A stretch of DNA of 64,000 nt from assembly GCA_017446685.1 (NCBI GenBank), contig JAFSQI010000127.1:62001-126000 (forward strand), written 5' to 3'. Numbering within the stretch: position 1 is the first letter of the stretch; every line of letters starts with the position of its first letter. A program made the translations under genes and the position numbers. The DNA comes from Butyrivibrio sp. Its GTDB lineage: Bacteria > Bacillota > Clostridia > Lachnospirales > Lachnospiraceae. The notes beneath the pieces are model-generated. The model saw only the letters and a list, made by a program, of their open reading frames with translations, had not been told where the DNA came from and ran no database searches. Positions 35,682 to 44,990 of the stretch are shown here, in pieces.

Positions 35682-36050
35682 TCACTTTTTCTTAGAATCC
35701 TTAGTGTCCTTTGAATCAGTCGAACTTACGATTGCATCCTCAGGCTTTTCAACCTCTACGATTGCTTCCTTGTACATAGGAATACGGCAGTTTTTGTTAT
35801 TACCAAATTCTACAATAACCATATCATCACTAATATCAAGAATAACGCCAACAAAACCACCTGTAGTTCTGACGCTATCACCTACAGCAAGTGAAGCAAG
35901 TGTCTGTGCTTTTTGTTTCTGTTCCTTACGCTGAGGTCTGATCATTATAAAATACAGAAATCCAAAAAGTACAACATAAATAATGATGATCATAAAAGTG
36001 CTAGAAGTAGAAGCTACGCCTGCAGCATCTGTGGTCAATAGTAATCCCAT
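35682..36050 (-). CDS. yajC: Sec translocon accessory subunit YajC
   Basis: A small membrane protein of the SecDF-YajC complex. The 122-residue sequence has one membrane helix (about 18-40) followed at once by MIRPQRKEQKQ, the YajC hallmark, and the TTGGFVGVI motif. The tail is rich in Ser/Asp/Lys. The ATG with GGAGG upstream is preferred to a TTG four codons earlier that would cover the ribosome binding site. tgt-yajC is a widely conserved pair. Confidence 0.94.
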   Translation of the reverse strand: MGLLLTTDAAGVASTSSTFMIIIIYVVLFGFLYFIMIRPQRKEQKQKAQTLASLAVGDSVRTTGGFVGVILDISDDMVIVEFGNNKNCRIPMYKEAIVEVEKPEDAIVSSTDSKDTKDSKKK

Positions 36051-36140
36051 AACATCCTCCAATTACTTTAAAAATATATACCAATCCATATTACTAAAAA
36101 CGCTTTCTAAATTCAAGTATATAAAAATGAATTTATTGAA

Positions 36141-37322
36141 TTAACCTTTTCTCCAGTTTCGAGCAATATTGTATGAATCTTTTATTTCTTCACTGTCAAA
36201 TTCAAGCATACCATCAAGTTTTCTCTTTTTGTATGCCTGATATTCTCCTTTGTCTATGGCATCTCTTATCTCTTCCATCATGTGATTGTAGAAATACAGA
36301 TTATGAAGAACACAAAGTCTCATGCCGAGCATTTCACCGGACTTAAGAAGATGTCTGATATATGCCTTTGAATATCTGCGACATGCAGGACAATTACAGT
36401 TTTCTTCTATAGGTGTATCATCAAGCTCATACCTGGCATTTAAAATGTTAATATGACCTCTGTTCGTATAAAGATGTCCGTGGCGTCCGTTTCTGCTTGG
36501 ATAAACACAGTCAAAGAAATCGACACCTCTTTCAACTGCCTCAAGAATATTTGCAGGTGTGCCAACTCCCATAAGATATGTAGGCTTATTTTGAGGAAGA
36601 TACGGAACAACTGCCTCTAAAACATGATACATTTCCTCATGACTTTCTCCAACAGCAAGACCGCCAACAGCGTATCCATCAAGATCCATATCACTGATTC
36701 TCTTGGCATGCTCGATTCTGATGTCATCAAAAATTGCTCCCTGATTTATTCCAAAAAGAAGCTGATGAGGATTGACTGTATATTCCAGACCATTTAACCT
36801 ATTCATCTCTTTTTTGCATCGTTCAAGCCATCTTGTAGTTCTGTCAACAGACATCTGAACGTATTCTTTTTCAGCCTTGGCAGAAGGACATTCATCAAAA
36901 GCCATGGCAATAGTAGAGCCCAAATGAGACTGTATTCTCATACTTTCCTCAGGCCCCATAAAAATCTTATGGCCATCAATATGTGAATGGAAATAAACGC
37001 CTTCTTCCTTGATACGTCTGGATTTCGCAAGAGAAAAGACCTGAAATCCACCCGAATCTGTCAAAATAGGCTTGTTACAGGACATAAACTTATGAAGTCC
37101 GCCCATTCTGTAGACAACGTCGTCTCCCGGTCTCAAATGTAAATGATAAGTATTGGATAGCACAACCTGAGTTCCTATACCCTCAAGATCCTCAGTGGAT
37201 ACACCGCCTTTAATAGCTGCCACAGTCGCAACATTCATAAATACCGGAGTTTGAATTTTGCCATGAACTGTCTGAACCTCAGCTCTCTTTGCACTACCAT
37301 CAGTTTTTAAAATCTTGTACAT
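36141..37322 (-). CDS. tgt: Queuine tRNA-ribosyltransferase
   Basis: Exchanges guanine for preQ1 in tRNA anticodons. The 393-residue protein has the active-site segments DSGGFQVFSL and VDFFDCVYPSRNGRHG and the zinc site CNCPACRRYSKAYIRHLLKSGE with a distal His (LHNLYFY). Length typical. Starts at ATG 31 bases after the VanY-like gene. Confidence 0.97.
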   Translation of the reverse strand: MYKILKTDGSAKRAEVQTVHGKIQTPVFMNVATVAAIKGGVSTEDLEGIGTQVVLSNTYHLHLRPGDDVVYRMGGLHKFMSCNKPILTDSGGFQVFSLAKSRRIKEEGVYFHSHIDGHKIFMGPEESMRIQSHLGSTIAMAFDECPSAKAEKEYVQMSVDRTTRWLERCKKEMNRLNGLEYTVNPHQLLFGINQGAIFDDIRIEHAKRISDMDLDGYAVGGLAVGESHEEMYHVLEAVVPYLPQNKPTYLMGVGTPANILEAVERGVDFFDCVYPSRNGRHGHLYTNRGHINILNARYELDDTPIEENCNCPACRRYSKAYIRHLLKSGEMLGMRLCVLHNLYFYNHMMEEIRDAIDKGEYQAYKKRKLDGMLEFDSEEIKDSYNIARNWRKG

Positions 37323-37353
37323 AAAAATCCTCTAAAAAAATATTACCCGAAGA

Positions 37354-38466
37354 TCACTGTAAATAGTAACTCCATAGTTCCTCCAGGCATATGTCATTTT
37401 GCACCATAAATGTCGCCGCGTCAACACCAACATATCTGAAATGCCATGGCTCAAATTCTATACTTGTTATTTCCTCTTTTCCCTGAGGATATCTAAGTAT
37501 AAAACCATACTTGTAGCTGTTATTCGCAAGCCATTTTCCTGCTGCTGTCTTGCCAAAGCCCTCATCAAGGCTGGAGTAACCATCAGTTATAATATCAATA
37601 GCAAGTCCAATCTGATGCTCTGATGATCCGGGAACAGTAACTGCCTGACTGGCAAGTTTGTAAGAATCCATATAGGACATTCCGGCATCCATGTATCTGT
37701 TGATCTTATTATCAAAAAGCATTGTCTGTCTATCTTTGTCTCTATAAGGAGAACAAATTATAAGAGATACACCCTCCCTTTCGGCAGCCCTCATCATTTC
37801 AAGAAGCGGCGCAATTATTCTCTCATCACAGCGCATACTTCCTCTTATTGTTCCAAGCGGAAAAGTATAATCATCAGGTATTGGATGCTGCTTATTTACC
37901 AAAATAAGGCTCCAATCTTTTTTTGAAAAAGAAACTTCCTGCTCACTTGAAGAAGTTTTGGCAGAATCATCTTCCATAGAGATTTCTTCATCAGGAACTG
38001 TTTCTAAAATATCGGTAAGTGAAGCCTGCTTATCCGGATTTAAGTGCTCCGCCTCAGCGACATCAGGATTTTCGCTTTGAAGAGCCTCTTCTATAATTGC
38101 TGAATCTACATCTTTACTAACTGCAAGCTCAGCATCAGACTGCGCAATTTCAGTTTCTGATAAAGTAGTAACATCATCAGCAGAAATATTTTCTTCAATT
38201 ATATTAGATGCAAAACTTATATTGAGTGACATTGTCGGATGTGAAAAGCTACTGCTTGATACAAAGAACAATAATATACACGCCAAACATGTAAATCTCT
38301 TTACATTACTGTAGAAATAAAACAGAAAATTGTATATACAAATTGCCAAAACAGCATAGCCCATTCCAAAAACAGCTAAGGCTTTATGCTTTTTATTAAA
38401 TTTTCCAACTCTGGAAATTATTTTATTTTTATAGGAAATTTTTTTCATTGCACTACTGGCATTCAT
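37354..38466 (-). CDS. D-alanyl-D-alanine carboxypeptidase, VanY type (peptidase M15B)
   Basis: Trims the terminal D-Ala from peptidoglycan stems. From the chosen start the protein has 370 residues: two hydrophobic stretches (about 30-50 and 60-75), an acidic Ser/Asp/Glu-rich linker (about 95-180), and a C-terminal M15B domain with the zinc ligands SEHQIGLAID and EPWHFRYVG and the arginine motif SPYRDKDRQ. I chose the ATG after GAGGGG; an upstream ATG (38538) overlaps a likely -10 and has no site. No vanX/vanA-type resistance genes are nearby, so ordinary wall maturation is the likely role. Confidence 0.9.
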   Translation of the reverse strand: MNASSAMKKISYKNKIISRVGKFNKKHKALAVFGMGYAVLAICIYNFLFYFYSNVKRFTCLACILLFFVSSSSFSHPTMSLNISFASNIIEENISADDVTTLSETEIAQSDAELAVSKDVDSAIIEEALQSENPDVAEAEHLNPDKQASLTDILETVPDEEISMEDDSAKTSSSEQEVSFSKKDWSLILVNKQHPIPDDYTFPLGTIRGSMRCDERIIAPLLEMMRAAEREGVSLIICSPYRDKDRQTMLFDNKINRYMDAGMSYMDSYKLASQAVTVPGSSEHQIGLAIDIITDGYSSLDEGFGKTAAGKWLANNSYKYGFILRYPQGKEEITSIEFEPWHFRYVGVDAATFMVQNDICLEELWSYYLQ

Positions 38467-38607
38467 ATCAGAAATCCCCTCTATTTCAGATATAATCGCT
38501 AAAATAAAATTACACAGTTTAGTATATAACTTTTTCACAAAAAATTCATTATTTTTTTAAAGAATAGCCAATATTTGACAATTATGTACCTTTTAGATTT
38601 TTTTCTG

Positions 38608-38616
38608 TGATATACT
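38608..38616 (+). promoter_or_regulatory. Extended -10 promoter of aroC
   Basis: TGATATACT (TGn plus TATACT, 5/6) with no good -35; about 90 bases before the aroC ATG. Confidence 0.5.
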
Positions 38617-38712
38617 TATGAGCAAAAATAATAACAACCATACAAATACGGCGTATGTCTTTAGGCATATATGTGACATCTGCTATGATTCTGCATGGAG
38701 AAAGAGGTAAAA

Positions 38713-39813
38713 ATGTCAGGCTCTACACTTGGTAAAAATATTAGCATAACCACCTGGGGAGAATCCCACGGGAAAGCTTTGGGCGTCGTGATTGATGGTT
38801 TTCCCGCAGGAATGGAGCTTTGTGAAGAAGATATTCAAATTTTCCTTGATAGAAGGAAACCCGGAACCAGCAAAGCTACAACTCCAAGGAAAGAAGATGA
38901 TTTAGTTGAAATTCTTTCCGGTGTATTTGATGGCAAAACTACAGGTACCCCAATCTCGCTCATGGTAAAAAACACCTCACAAAAATCCTCTGATTATTCT
39001 GAAATTGCAAATTATTACAGACCGGGGCATGCAGATTTTGGTTTTGACCAAAAATATGGTTTTAGAGACTATAGAGGCGGTGGTAGATCCTCCGGCAGAG
39101 AAACAATCGGAAGAGTTGCTTCAGGTGCAATTTGTTCTAAACTGCTCTCCTCTATGGGTATCTCTGTATGCGCATATACAAAATCAATCGGTGATGTTGA
39201 AATAGATGAAAAAAATATTTCAATGCCTTTGCGGCTTAGCTCTCCTACTGCAATGCCTGACAAAGATGCTGATAAAAAGGCAATGCAGCTTATCGAGGAA
39301 GCCAGAAAAAACAACGATTCTCTAGGTGGAGTTATCGAATGCAGAATAAGCGGAATGCCGGTTGGAATAGGCGAGCCTGTATTTGATAAATTAGATGCCC
39401 TGCTATCTAAAGCTGTAATGAGCATCGGCGCTGTAAAAGCTGTCGAAATCGGTGATGGAATAAAAGTTTCATCATCAAAAGGATCCGAAAATAACGATGA
39501 ATTTATTTTAAAAGACGGAAAAGTTGTAAAAAGGACCAACCATTCAGGCGGAATACTTGGCGGAATGTCAGACGGAAGTGAAATAATCCTTAGAGCTTAT
39601 GTAAAGCCCACTCCCAGCATCTATAAGACTCAGTCAACAGTCAATAAAAACGGTGAAGAAATTGATATCAACATAAAAGGTCGACATGATCCTGTTGTTG
39701 TTCCAAGAGCTGTGGTTGTAGTTGAGTGCATGTGCGCTTTTACAATACTTGACCTTTTAATTTCCAACATGTCTTCCAAAGCGGAAAGCATTATAAATTT
39801 CTATAAAATTTAA
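38713..39813 (+). CDS. aroC: Chorismate synthase
   Basis: Last step of the shikimate pathway, using reduced FMN. The 366-residue protein has the family motifs TWGESHGKALGVVIDGFPAG, RPGHADFGFDQKYGFRDYRGGGRSSGRET and GRHDPVVVPRAVVVVE. I took the ATG with AGAGG upstream; an in-frame ATG six codons earlier would put that site inside the gene. Single gene, closed by a strong terminator. Confidence 0.97.
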   Translation: MSGSTLGKNISITTWGESHGKALGVVIDGFPAGMELCEEDIQIFLDRRKPGTSKATTPRKEDDLVEILSGVFDGKTTGTPISLMVKNTSQKSSDYSEIANYYRPGHADFGFDQKYGFRDYRGGGRSSGRETIGRVASGAICSKLLSSMGISVCAYTKSIGDVEIDEKNISMPLRLSSPTAMPDKDADKKAMQLIEEARKNNDSLGGVIECRISGMPVGIGEPVFDKLDALLSKAVMSIGAVKAVEIGDGIKVSSSKGSENNDEFILKDGKVVKRTNHSGGILGGMSDGSEIILRAYVKPTPSIYKTQSTVNKNGEEIDINIKGRHDPVVVPRAVVVVECMCAFTILDLLISNMSSKAESIINFYKI

Positions 39814-39862
39814 ATAAGAAAGAATGTCCTGATTATTCTTATAGATATTTCCTGAAATAATT

Positions 39863-39900
39863 AAGCTCCGATACTTCGCACACGCAAAATATCGGAGCTT
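39863..39900. terminator. Bidirectional terminator between aroC and the lactonase gene
   Basis: Perfect 11-bp stem AAGCTCCGATA / TATCGGAGCTT with a 16-base loop; T-run on the plus side and TTAATT on the minus side. Sits between two convergent genes. Confidence 0.8.
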
Positions 39901-39944
39901 TTAAATTTTTAGTTTAGCTTACATTAACAGTAAGTCAATAGTAT

Positions 39945-41009
39945 TTAGTCAGATAACTTATGGAAAACAATGCAGTTAGGGCGTGATACCGGCATTTCAG
40001 GTCCATTCATTACCATTGTTCCCTTGTCCATATCTACAGTAAAGAATGTAAGTGTATCAGATTCATGATTAAGTGATACCAAATGCTTGTTATCAGGGAA
40101 AAGAGCTGCATCCTTTGGATACTCTCCCGCTACAGGAAGCTGAATCTTCTTTGTCAGAAGTCCTGTCTCTTTATCTACTTTGTAAACAACAACATTGTTC
40201 TCACCTGCTGTAGAACTTACAAGATAATTGTAATCTTCAGAGAATGTTAATGCACTGCTTGCAACTCCGATAGAATCAGACTCATCAGAATTGGAAACAG
40301 ACTGAATCTTATTAAACTCCGGCTCACCGTCATTCTCGACATACTCGTAAACGTCAATTGCACATTTCTGTTCAAGGCAGACATAAAGGAATTTTCCTTC
40401 TTTGGAAAACTGCATATGTCTTGGAGAAGATTCCTGATCGCAATGTATAACATCGATATCCTTAATTTTGCCGGTCTCCATGTTAAGAGAATAAACATTA
40501 ACTCTGTCCATTCCAAGATCTGCCGCCAAAAGATATTTGTTATCCTTGGACACTTTTATACACTGAACATGCGGAACATGGTTACGTCCTGCAGCTGTTC
40601 CAAGTCCCTTATGATAACGCTCATCAGTAATTTCGCCGATGCTTCCATCTTTGTTAAGCTTCAGAATAGTTACTTTTCCGTCATGATATCCGGCTGTCAA
40701 AAGATAATTATCATTCTGATCCATATTCAGATAGCATCCACGCATACCATTGATAGAAGCCTCGTTCAAAAATTCAAGTCCTCCGTCAGGAAGAATATGA
40801 TACGCTTCTACTCCTGCATCTGTTATGGAATAAAGAGTTTTATTGTTATGCGAAATACCAATATAAGATGAATTGGTTATTTCAACCTTTTGTTTTTCGG
40901 TAAGTCTCCCGTTTTCTAAATCTACATCATATATTCTGATGCCATATTTTGTACCAAGTCCTGATGTATAACTGGACACGTATGCAACATATTTATCTTT
41001 CTCAGCCAT
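39945..41009 (-). CDS. Beta-propeller lactonase (YbhE/6-phosphogluconolactonase-like)
   Basis: The 354-residue protein consists of seven blade-like repeats of about 45 residues, with the lactonase-family histidine motif RNHVPHVQCIKVSKDNKYLLAADLG. These proteins hydrolyse 6-phosphogluconolactone or similar lactones; the true substrate here is unproven. The ATG lies ten bases after AAGGAGG; a TTG two codons earlier is possible. It stands alone, divergent from potABCD. Confidence 0.88.
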   Translation of the reverse strand: MAEKDKYVAYVSSYTSGLGTKYGIRIYDVDLENGRLTEKQKVEITNSSYIGISHNNKTLYSITDAGVEAYHILPDGGLEFLNEASINGMRGCYLNMDQNDNYLLTAGYHDGKVTILKLNKDGSIGEITDERYHKGLGTAAGRNHVPHVQCIKVSKDNKYLLAADLGMDRVNVYSLNMETGKIKDIDVIHCDQESSPRHMQFSKEGKFLYVCLEQKCAIDVYEYVENDGEPEFNKIQSVSNSDESDSIGVASSALTFSEDYNYLVSSTAGENNVVVYKVDKETGLLTKKIQLPVAGEYPKDAALFPDNKHLVSLNHESDTLTFFTVDMDKGTMVMNGPEMPVSRPNCIVFHKLSD

Positions 41010-41096
41010 TACCAATGTGCCTCCTTGGAAAAATCATATACTTATTAAACATTTTAACACAAGAAAACAAAACTTTAAAGTAATGCAAAAAAGTAA

Positions 41097-41124
41097 TTGA
41101 CAGTGGAACTTTCTAATTTAAAAT
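41097..41124 (+). promoter_or_regulatory. Promoter of potABCD
   Basis: Perfect TTGACA, 16-base spacer, TAAAAT (5/6), about 43 bases before the potA ATG. Confidence 0.7.
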
Positions 41125-41166
41125 AGAGTAGATGCATTATTATACATTTTTATAGGAGAAAAACTA

Positions 41167-42240
41167 ATGAGTAAAGATCTTATAACTCTTGAACATATAT
41201 CCAAATCATATGACAGTCAGCTAATACTGGATGACCTAAACCTCAGTATTTATGAAAATTCATTTGTCACATTACTTGGTCCCAGCGGCTGCGGCAAAAC
41301 TACAACTCTCCGTATAATAGGCGGTTTTGAGAAGCCTGACCAGGGAAAAGTCATATTTGACGGAAAAGATATAACAAATCTTGCACCAAATAAAAGGCAG
41401 CTAAATACTGTCTTTCAGAAGTATGCTCTTTTTACTCATATGACAATTGCAGAAAACATAGCCTTTGGACTAAAAATAAAAAACAAGTCCGACAGTTATA
41501 TTAAAGATAAAATAAAGTATGCTCTTAAGCTCGTAAACCTTGAGGGCTTTGAAAAGCGAATGCCCGACTCATTATCAGGCGGTCAACAGCAAAGAATTGC
41601 TATTGCCAGAGCTATCGTAAACGAGCCTAAGGTTCTTTTATTGGATGAGCCTTTAGGAGCTCTTGATTTAAAAATGCGTCAGGACATGCAATATGAACTA
41701 AAGCGTTTGAAAGAAGAGCTTGGTATTACATTTATATATGTAACTCATGATCAGGAAGAAGCTCTCACAATGTCTGATCACATAGTTGTAATGAATCAGG
41801 GCTATATCCAGCAGGAGGGATCACCTGAAAAAATCTACAATGAACCTGAAAACGCTTTTGTAGCGGACTTTATCGGTGACAGCAACATTATAAGAAGTAC
41901 TATGGTAAGAGATGAGCTGGTAGATATACTAGGTGCCAAATTTGCATGTGTAGATAAGGGATTTGGCGAAAACAAGCCTGTAGATGTAGTGATAAGACCT
42001 GAGGATGTTGAGCTCGTTTCTCCTAATGAGGGCACTCTTGAAGGTGTTGTGACAGATCTTACATTCAAGGGAGTCCACTATGAAATGGATGTCGAGGCAA
42101 ATGGCTACGAATGGCTTGTCCACTCAACAAAATTATCTGCTGTAGGAACAAAAGTCGGAATTAAAGTTGATCCGTTCAATATTCAAATAATGAATGTTCC
42201 TGCTTCTGAAGATGAGGAGGCAATAAGTGAAACTGTTTAA
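41167..42240 (+). CDS. potA: Spermidine/putrescine ABC transporter ATP-binding protein
   Basis: Energises polyamine uptake. The 357-residue protein has Walker [10 protein letters not shown], signature LSGGQQQR, Walker [13 protein letters not shown], the switch His in VTHDQEEA, and a C-terminal TOBE regulatory domain (about 285-345). Followed with a 14-base overlap by potB. Confidence 0.95.
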   Translation: MSKDLITLEHISKSYDSQLILDDLNLSIYENSFVTLLGPSGCGKTTTLRIIGGFEKPDQGKVIFDGKDITNLAPNKRQLNTVFQKYALFTHMTIAENIAFGLKIKNKSDSYIKDKIKYALKLVNLEGFEKRMPDSLSGGQQQRIAIARAIVNEPKVLLLDEPLGALDLKMRQDMQYELKRLKEELGITFIYVTHDQEEALTMSDHIVVMNQGYIQQEGSPEKIYNEPENAFVADFIGDSNIIRSTMVRDELVDILGAKFACVDKGFGENKPVDVVIRPEDVELVSPNEGTLEGVVTDLTFKGVHYEMDVEANGYEWLVHSTKLSAVGTKVGIKVDPFNIQIMNVPASEDEEAISETV

Positions 42241-43051
42241 ATCAAGAAAAACTTCTGCCCTGATGTCCTCTCCTTATATTGCATGGGCAACTATTTTCAT
42301 CATCATACCGCTCTGCATGGTAATTTACTATGGAATAACTGACTCAAACGGTCAGCTGACTTTTGACAATATTACCACTATAGCAAAGCCCGGATATTTA
42401 AAAGCGCTGATAAGATCTGTTGAACTTGCACTTATTAGTACACTGGTCTGCTTCATACTGGCTTATCCGCTTGGTATGATTCTTGCCGGAATGAAGCTCA
42501 AAAACAATTCATATATTGTAACACTTTTCATTCTTCCCATGTGGATGAACTTTTTGTTACGTACTTTAACATGGATGACACTTTTGGAAGGTAAAGGCGT
42601 AATCAATACAATACTTGATTTTTTTCATCTTCCAACCATGAAAATAATAAATACTCCCGGAGCTATTGTACTTGGAATGGTATACAATTTTTTACCATTT
42701 ATGATTCTTCCTATCTATAATTCACTAAACAGTATAGATGAAAATGTCATAAATGCTGCAAAAGATCTTGGCGCTGATAATTTACAGACTTTTTTGCGTA
42801 TTACTCTCCCATTGTCTCTTCCGGGAATTTTAAGCGGAATCACAATGGTATTCATTCCGGCGCTTACCACCTTTGCTATATCTACTATGCTCGGCGGTTC
42901 AAAAATACTGTTAATCGGAAATATCATCGAACAGGAATTTACTCAGTTATACGACTGGAATCTTGGAAGTGGTCTGTCTATTGTACTGATGCTCTTTATC
43001 CTGCTTAATATGATAATAGAGTCCGTTTCATCCAAGAAGGGAGACAGATGA
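42227..43051 (+). CDS. potB: Spermidine/putrescine ABC transporter permease
   Basis: The 274-residue protein has six membrane helices and the EAA loop ([26 protein letters not shown]). The GTG start lies inside the 3' end of potA behind GAGGAGG, so translation is coupled. PotB rather than PotC by order and by the hydrophilic N-terminal region. Confidence 0.93.
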   Translation: MKLFKSRKTSALMSSPYIAWATIFIIIPLCMVIYYGITDSNGQLTFDNITTIAKPGYLKALIRSVELALISTLVCFILAYPLGMILAGMKLKNNSYIVTLFILPMWMNFLLRTLTWMTLLEGKGVINTILDFFHLPTMKIINTPGAIVLGMVYNFLPFMILPIYNSLNSIDENVINAAKDLGADNLQTFLRITLPLSLPGILSGITMVFIPALTTFAISTMLGGSKILLIGNIIEQEFTQLYDWNLGSGLSIVLMLFILLNMIIESVSSKKGDR

Positions 43052-43055
43052 TATT

Positions 43056-43832
43056 ATGAAAAAAATATTTGAGAAAATCTATCTCGCCATAATTTTGATA
43101 TTTATGTACGCTCCGATTCTTACCTTGATTGTTCTTTCTTTTAATTCGAGTAAATCAAGAGCAAGATGGGGAGGCTTTACATTAAAATGGTATGTTAATC
43201 TTCTTGAAGATGAAGCAGTTTCAAGTGCCTTATTTAACACTCTTGCAATTGCGGTACTTGCCACCGTTTTTTCAACTATTATAGGAACATTTACCTGCAT
43301 CGCAATGATAGGCCTCTCAAAAAAACTACGCTCAATTATTATGGCAATTACCAATATTCCAATGATAAATGCAGATATCGTAACCGGAATTTCACTTATG
43401 CTGCTTTTCAGATTTCTGCATATAGGATCAGGATTTTTAACCATTCTTCTGGCACATATTACTTTTAACATTCCTTTTGTAATGTTGAGCGTTATGCCCA
43501 GAGTGAAAAATATGAATTTTTATGTATATGAAGCCGCACTTGACCTTGGTGCTTCCCCTTTATATGCTTTTTTCAAAACTATTCTTCCGGAGCTGATGCC
43601 CGGAATTATATCCGGAGCGCTTATGGCTTTTACTATGTCTCTGGATGACTTTATCATAACTTATTTTACAAAAGGATCCGGCTTTGAAACCCTTTCTACA
43701 CTAATCTACAATGAAGTAAAAAGAGGTATTCAGCCTGAAATATATGCTCTTTCCGCAATAATATTTGTAGTTGTTCTGGCACTTTTATTGCTTGTCTACA
43801 GAGCACCATCAGTAAAATCAAAGGAAAAATAA
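43056..43832 (+). CDS. potC: Spermidine/putrescine ABC transporter permease
   Basis: The 258-residue protein has six membrane helices and an EAA loop (EAALDLGASPLYAFFKTILPELMPGI). The motif MSLDDFIITYFTKG is a PotC hallmark. Sits 4 bases after potB and 2 before potD. Confidence 0.94.
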   Translation: MKKIFEKIYLAIILIFMYAPILTLIVLSFNSSKSRARWGGFTLKWYVNLLEDEAVSSALFNTLAIAVLATVFSTIIGTFTCIAMIGLSKKLRSIIMAITNIPMINADIVTGISLMLLFRFLHIGSGFLTILLAHITFNIPFVMLSVMPRVKNMNFYVYEAALDLGASPLYAFFKTILPELMPGIISGALMAFTMSLDDFIITYFTKGSGFETLSTLIYNEVKRGIQPEIYALSAIIFVVVLALLLLVYRAPSVKSKEK

Positions 43833-43834
43833 AG

Positions 43835-44899
43835 ATGAAAAATCATTTTATTTCTAAACTATTACTGACTTTCACTGCACTTGGCATTCTGACAGGCTGC
43901 GGTAATTCAAATGATTCAGCTTCAAACAAACTCTATGTATACAACTGGGGTGAATACATAGATGAAGAAGTAATTGAACAATTTGAAGAAGAAACCGGAA
44001 TAGATGTAATCTATGACATGTTTGAGACAAACGAAATCATGTATGCAAAACTAGCTCAGGATCCATCTGCCTATGATGTCATCTGCCCATCTGACTACAT
44101 GATACAAAAACTTATAGAAAATGACATGTTAAAAGAGCTTAATTTTGCTAACATTCCGAATTCTGTAAATATTGGTGAGCAGTATTTTGAGCAGTCCAGG
44201 GATTTTGATCCTGAAAACAAATACTCAGTTCCATACTGCTGGGGCACCGTAGGAATACTCTATAATAAAACAATGGTTGACGATGTAGTCGACAGTTGGG
44301 ATATTCTCTGGAATCCAAAATATAACGGACAGATTCTTATGCAGGATTCTGTAAGAGATGCCTTGATGGTTTCTCTTATCAGAAACGGGTATTCTTTAAA
44401 CACAACCAATCCTGATGAAATTGCTGTAGCCACGAAGGATCTTATAGATCAAAAGCCTCTTGTTCAGGCTTATGTTGTTGATCAGGTGAGAGATAAAATG
44501 ATTGGCGAAGAAGCAGCCCTTGGTGTTATTTTCTCCGGAGAGGCAATTTATACTGCAAGAGAAAATCCTGATCTTGTATATGTTGTACCAAAGGAAGGAA
44601 CTAACGTCTGGATAGACTCCTGGGTTATCACAAAAGAATCAAAGCATACAGAAAATGCCGAGAAATGGATAGATTTTATGTGCCGCCCTGACATAGCCCT
44701 CAAAAACTTTGAATACATTACCTACTCCACTCCCAACGTTGCTGCACAGGAACTTATAGAAGATGAGGAAATCAAAAATTCAAAGGTTGCATTTCCGGAT
44801 CTTTCAGCATTTCCTACAGAATCATACAAATACCTTGGAGAATCAGGTGACCGTCTTTACAACGATGCCTGGATGGAGGTTAAATCTGCCGACTATTAA
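43835..44899 (+). CDS. potD: Spermidine/putrescine-binding lipoprotein
   Basis: The substrate-binding partner of PotABC. The 354-residue protein has a lipoprotein signal with lipobox LTGC at about residues 19-22, then LYVYNWGEYIDEEVIEQFEEETG, the usual PotD/PotF opening, and the conserved SDYMIQKL and VPYCWGTVGILYNK segments. Ends the pot operon with a strong terminator. Confidence 0.95.
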   Translation: MKNHFISKLLLTFTALGILTGCGNSNDSASNKLYVYNWGEYIDEEVIEQFEEETGIDVIYDMFETNEIMYAKLAQDPSAYDVICPSDYMIQKLIENDMLKELNFANIPNSVNIGEQYFEQSRDFDPENKYSVPYCWGTVGILYNKTMVDDVVDSWDILWNPKYNGQILMQDSVRDALMVSLIRNGYSLNTTNPDEIAVATKDLIDQKPLVQAYVVDQVRDKMIGEEAALGVIFSGEAIYTARENPDLVYVVPKEGTNVWIDSWVITKESKHTENAEKWIDFMCRPDIALKNFEYITYSTPNVAAQELIEDEEIKNSKVAFPDLSAFPTESYKYLGESGDRLYNDAWMEVKSADY

Positions 44900-44913
44900 A
44901 AATCAACATCATA

Positions 44914-44957
44914 AAAAGAATCCCAAAACTTACTTTTTAAAGTTTTGGGATTCTTTT
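44914..44957. terminator. Strong terminator between potD and the GH43 gene
   Basis: Perfect 18-bp stem (AAAAGAATCCCAAAACTT and its complement) with an 8-base loop. A/T runs on both flanks make it usable by both convergent genes. Confidence 0.9.
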
Positions 44958-44990
44958 GTTATAGAAAAATTCTAAGCGGCTCTTTATTTA

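Noticed and set aside
37354-38466. VanY-type vancomycin resistance gene
   Set aside because: No vanHAX or vanRS genes are nearby, and M15B carboxypeptidases are common housekeeping wall enzymes.
38466-38538. Longer N-terminus for the VanY-like gene
   Set aside because: The upstream ATG has no ribosome binding site and overlaps a likely promoter element, while GAGGGG sits properly before the internal ATG.
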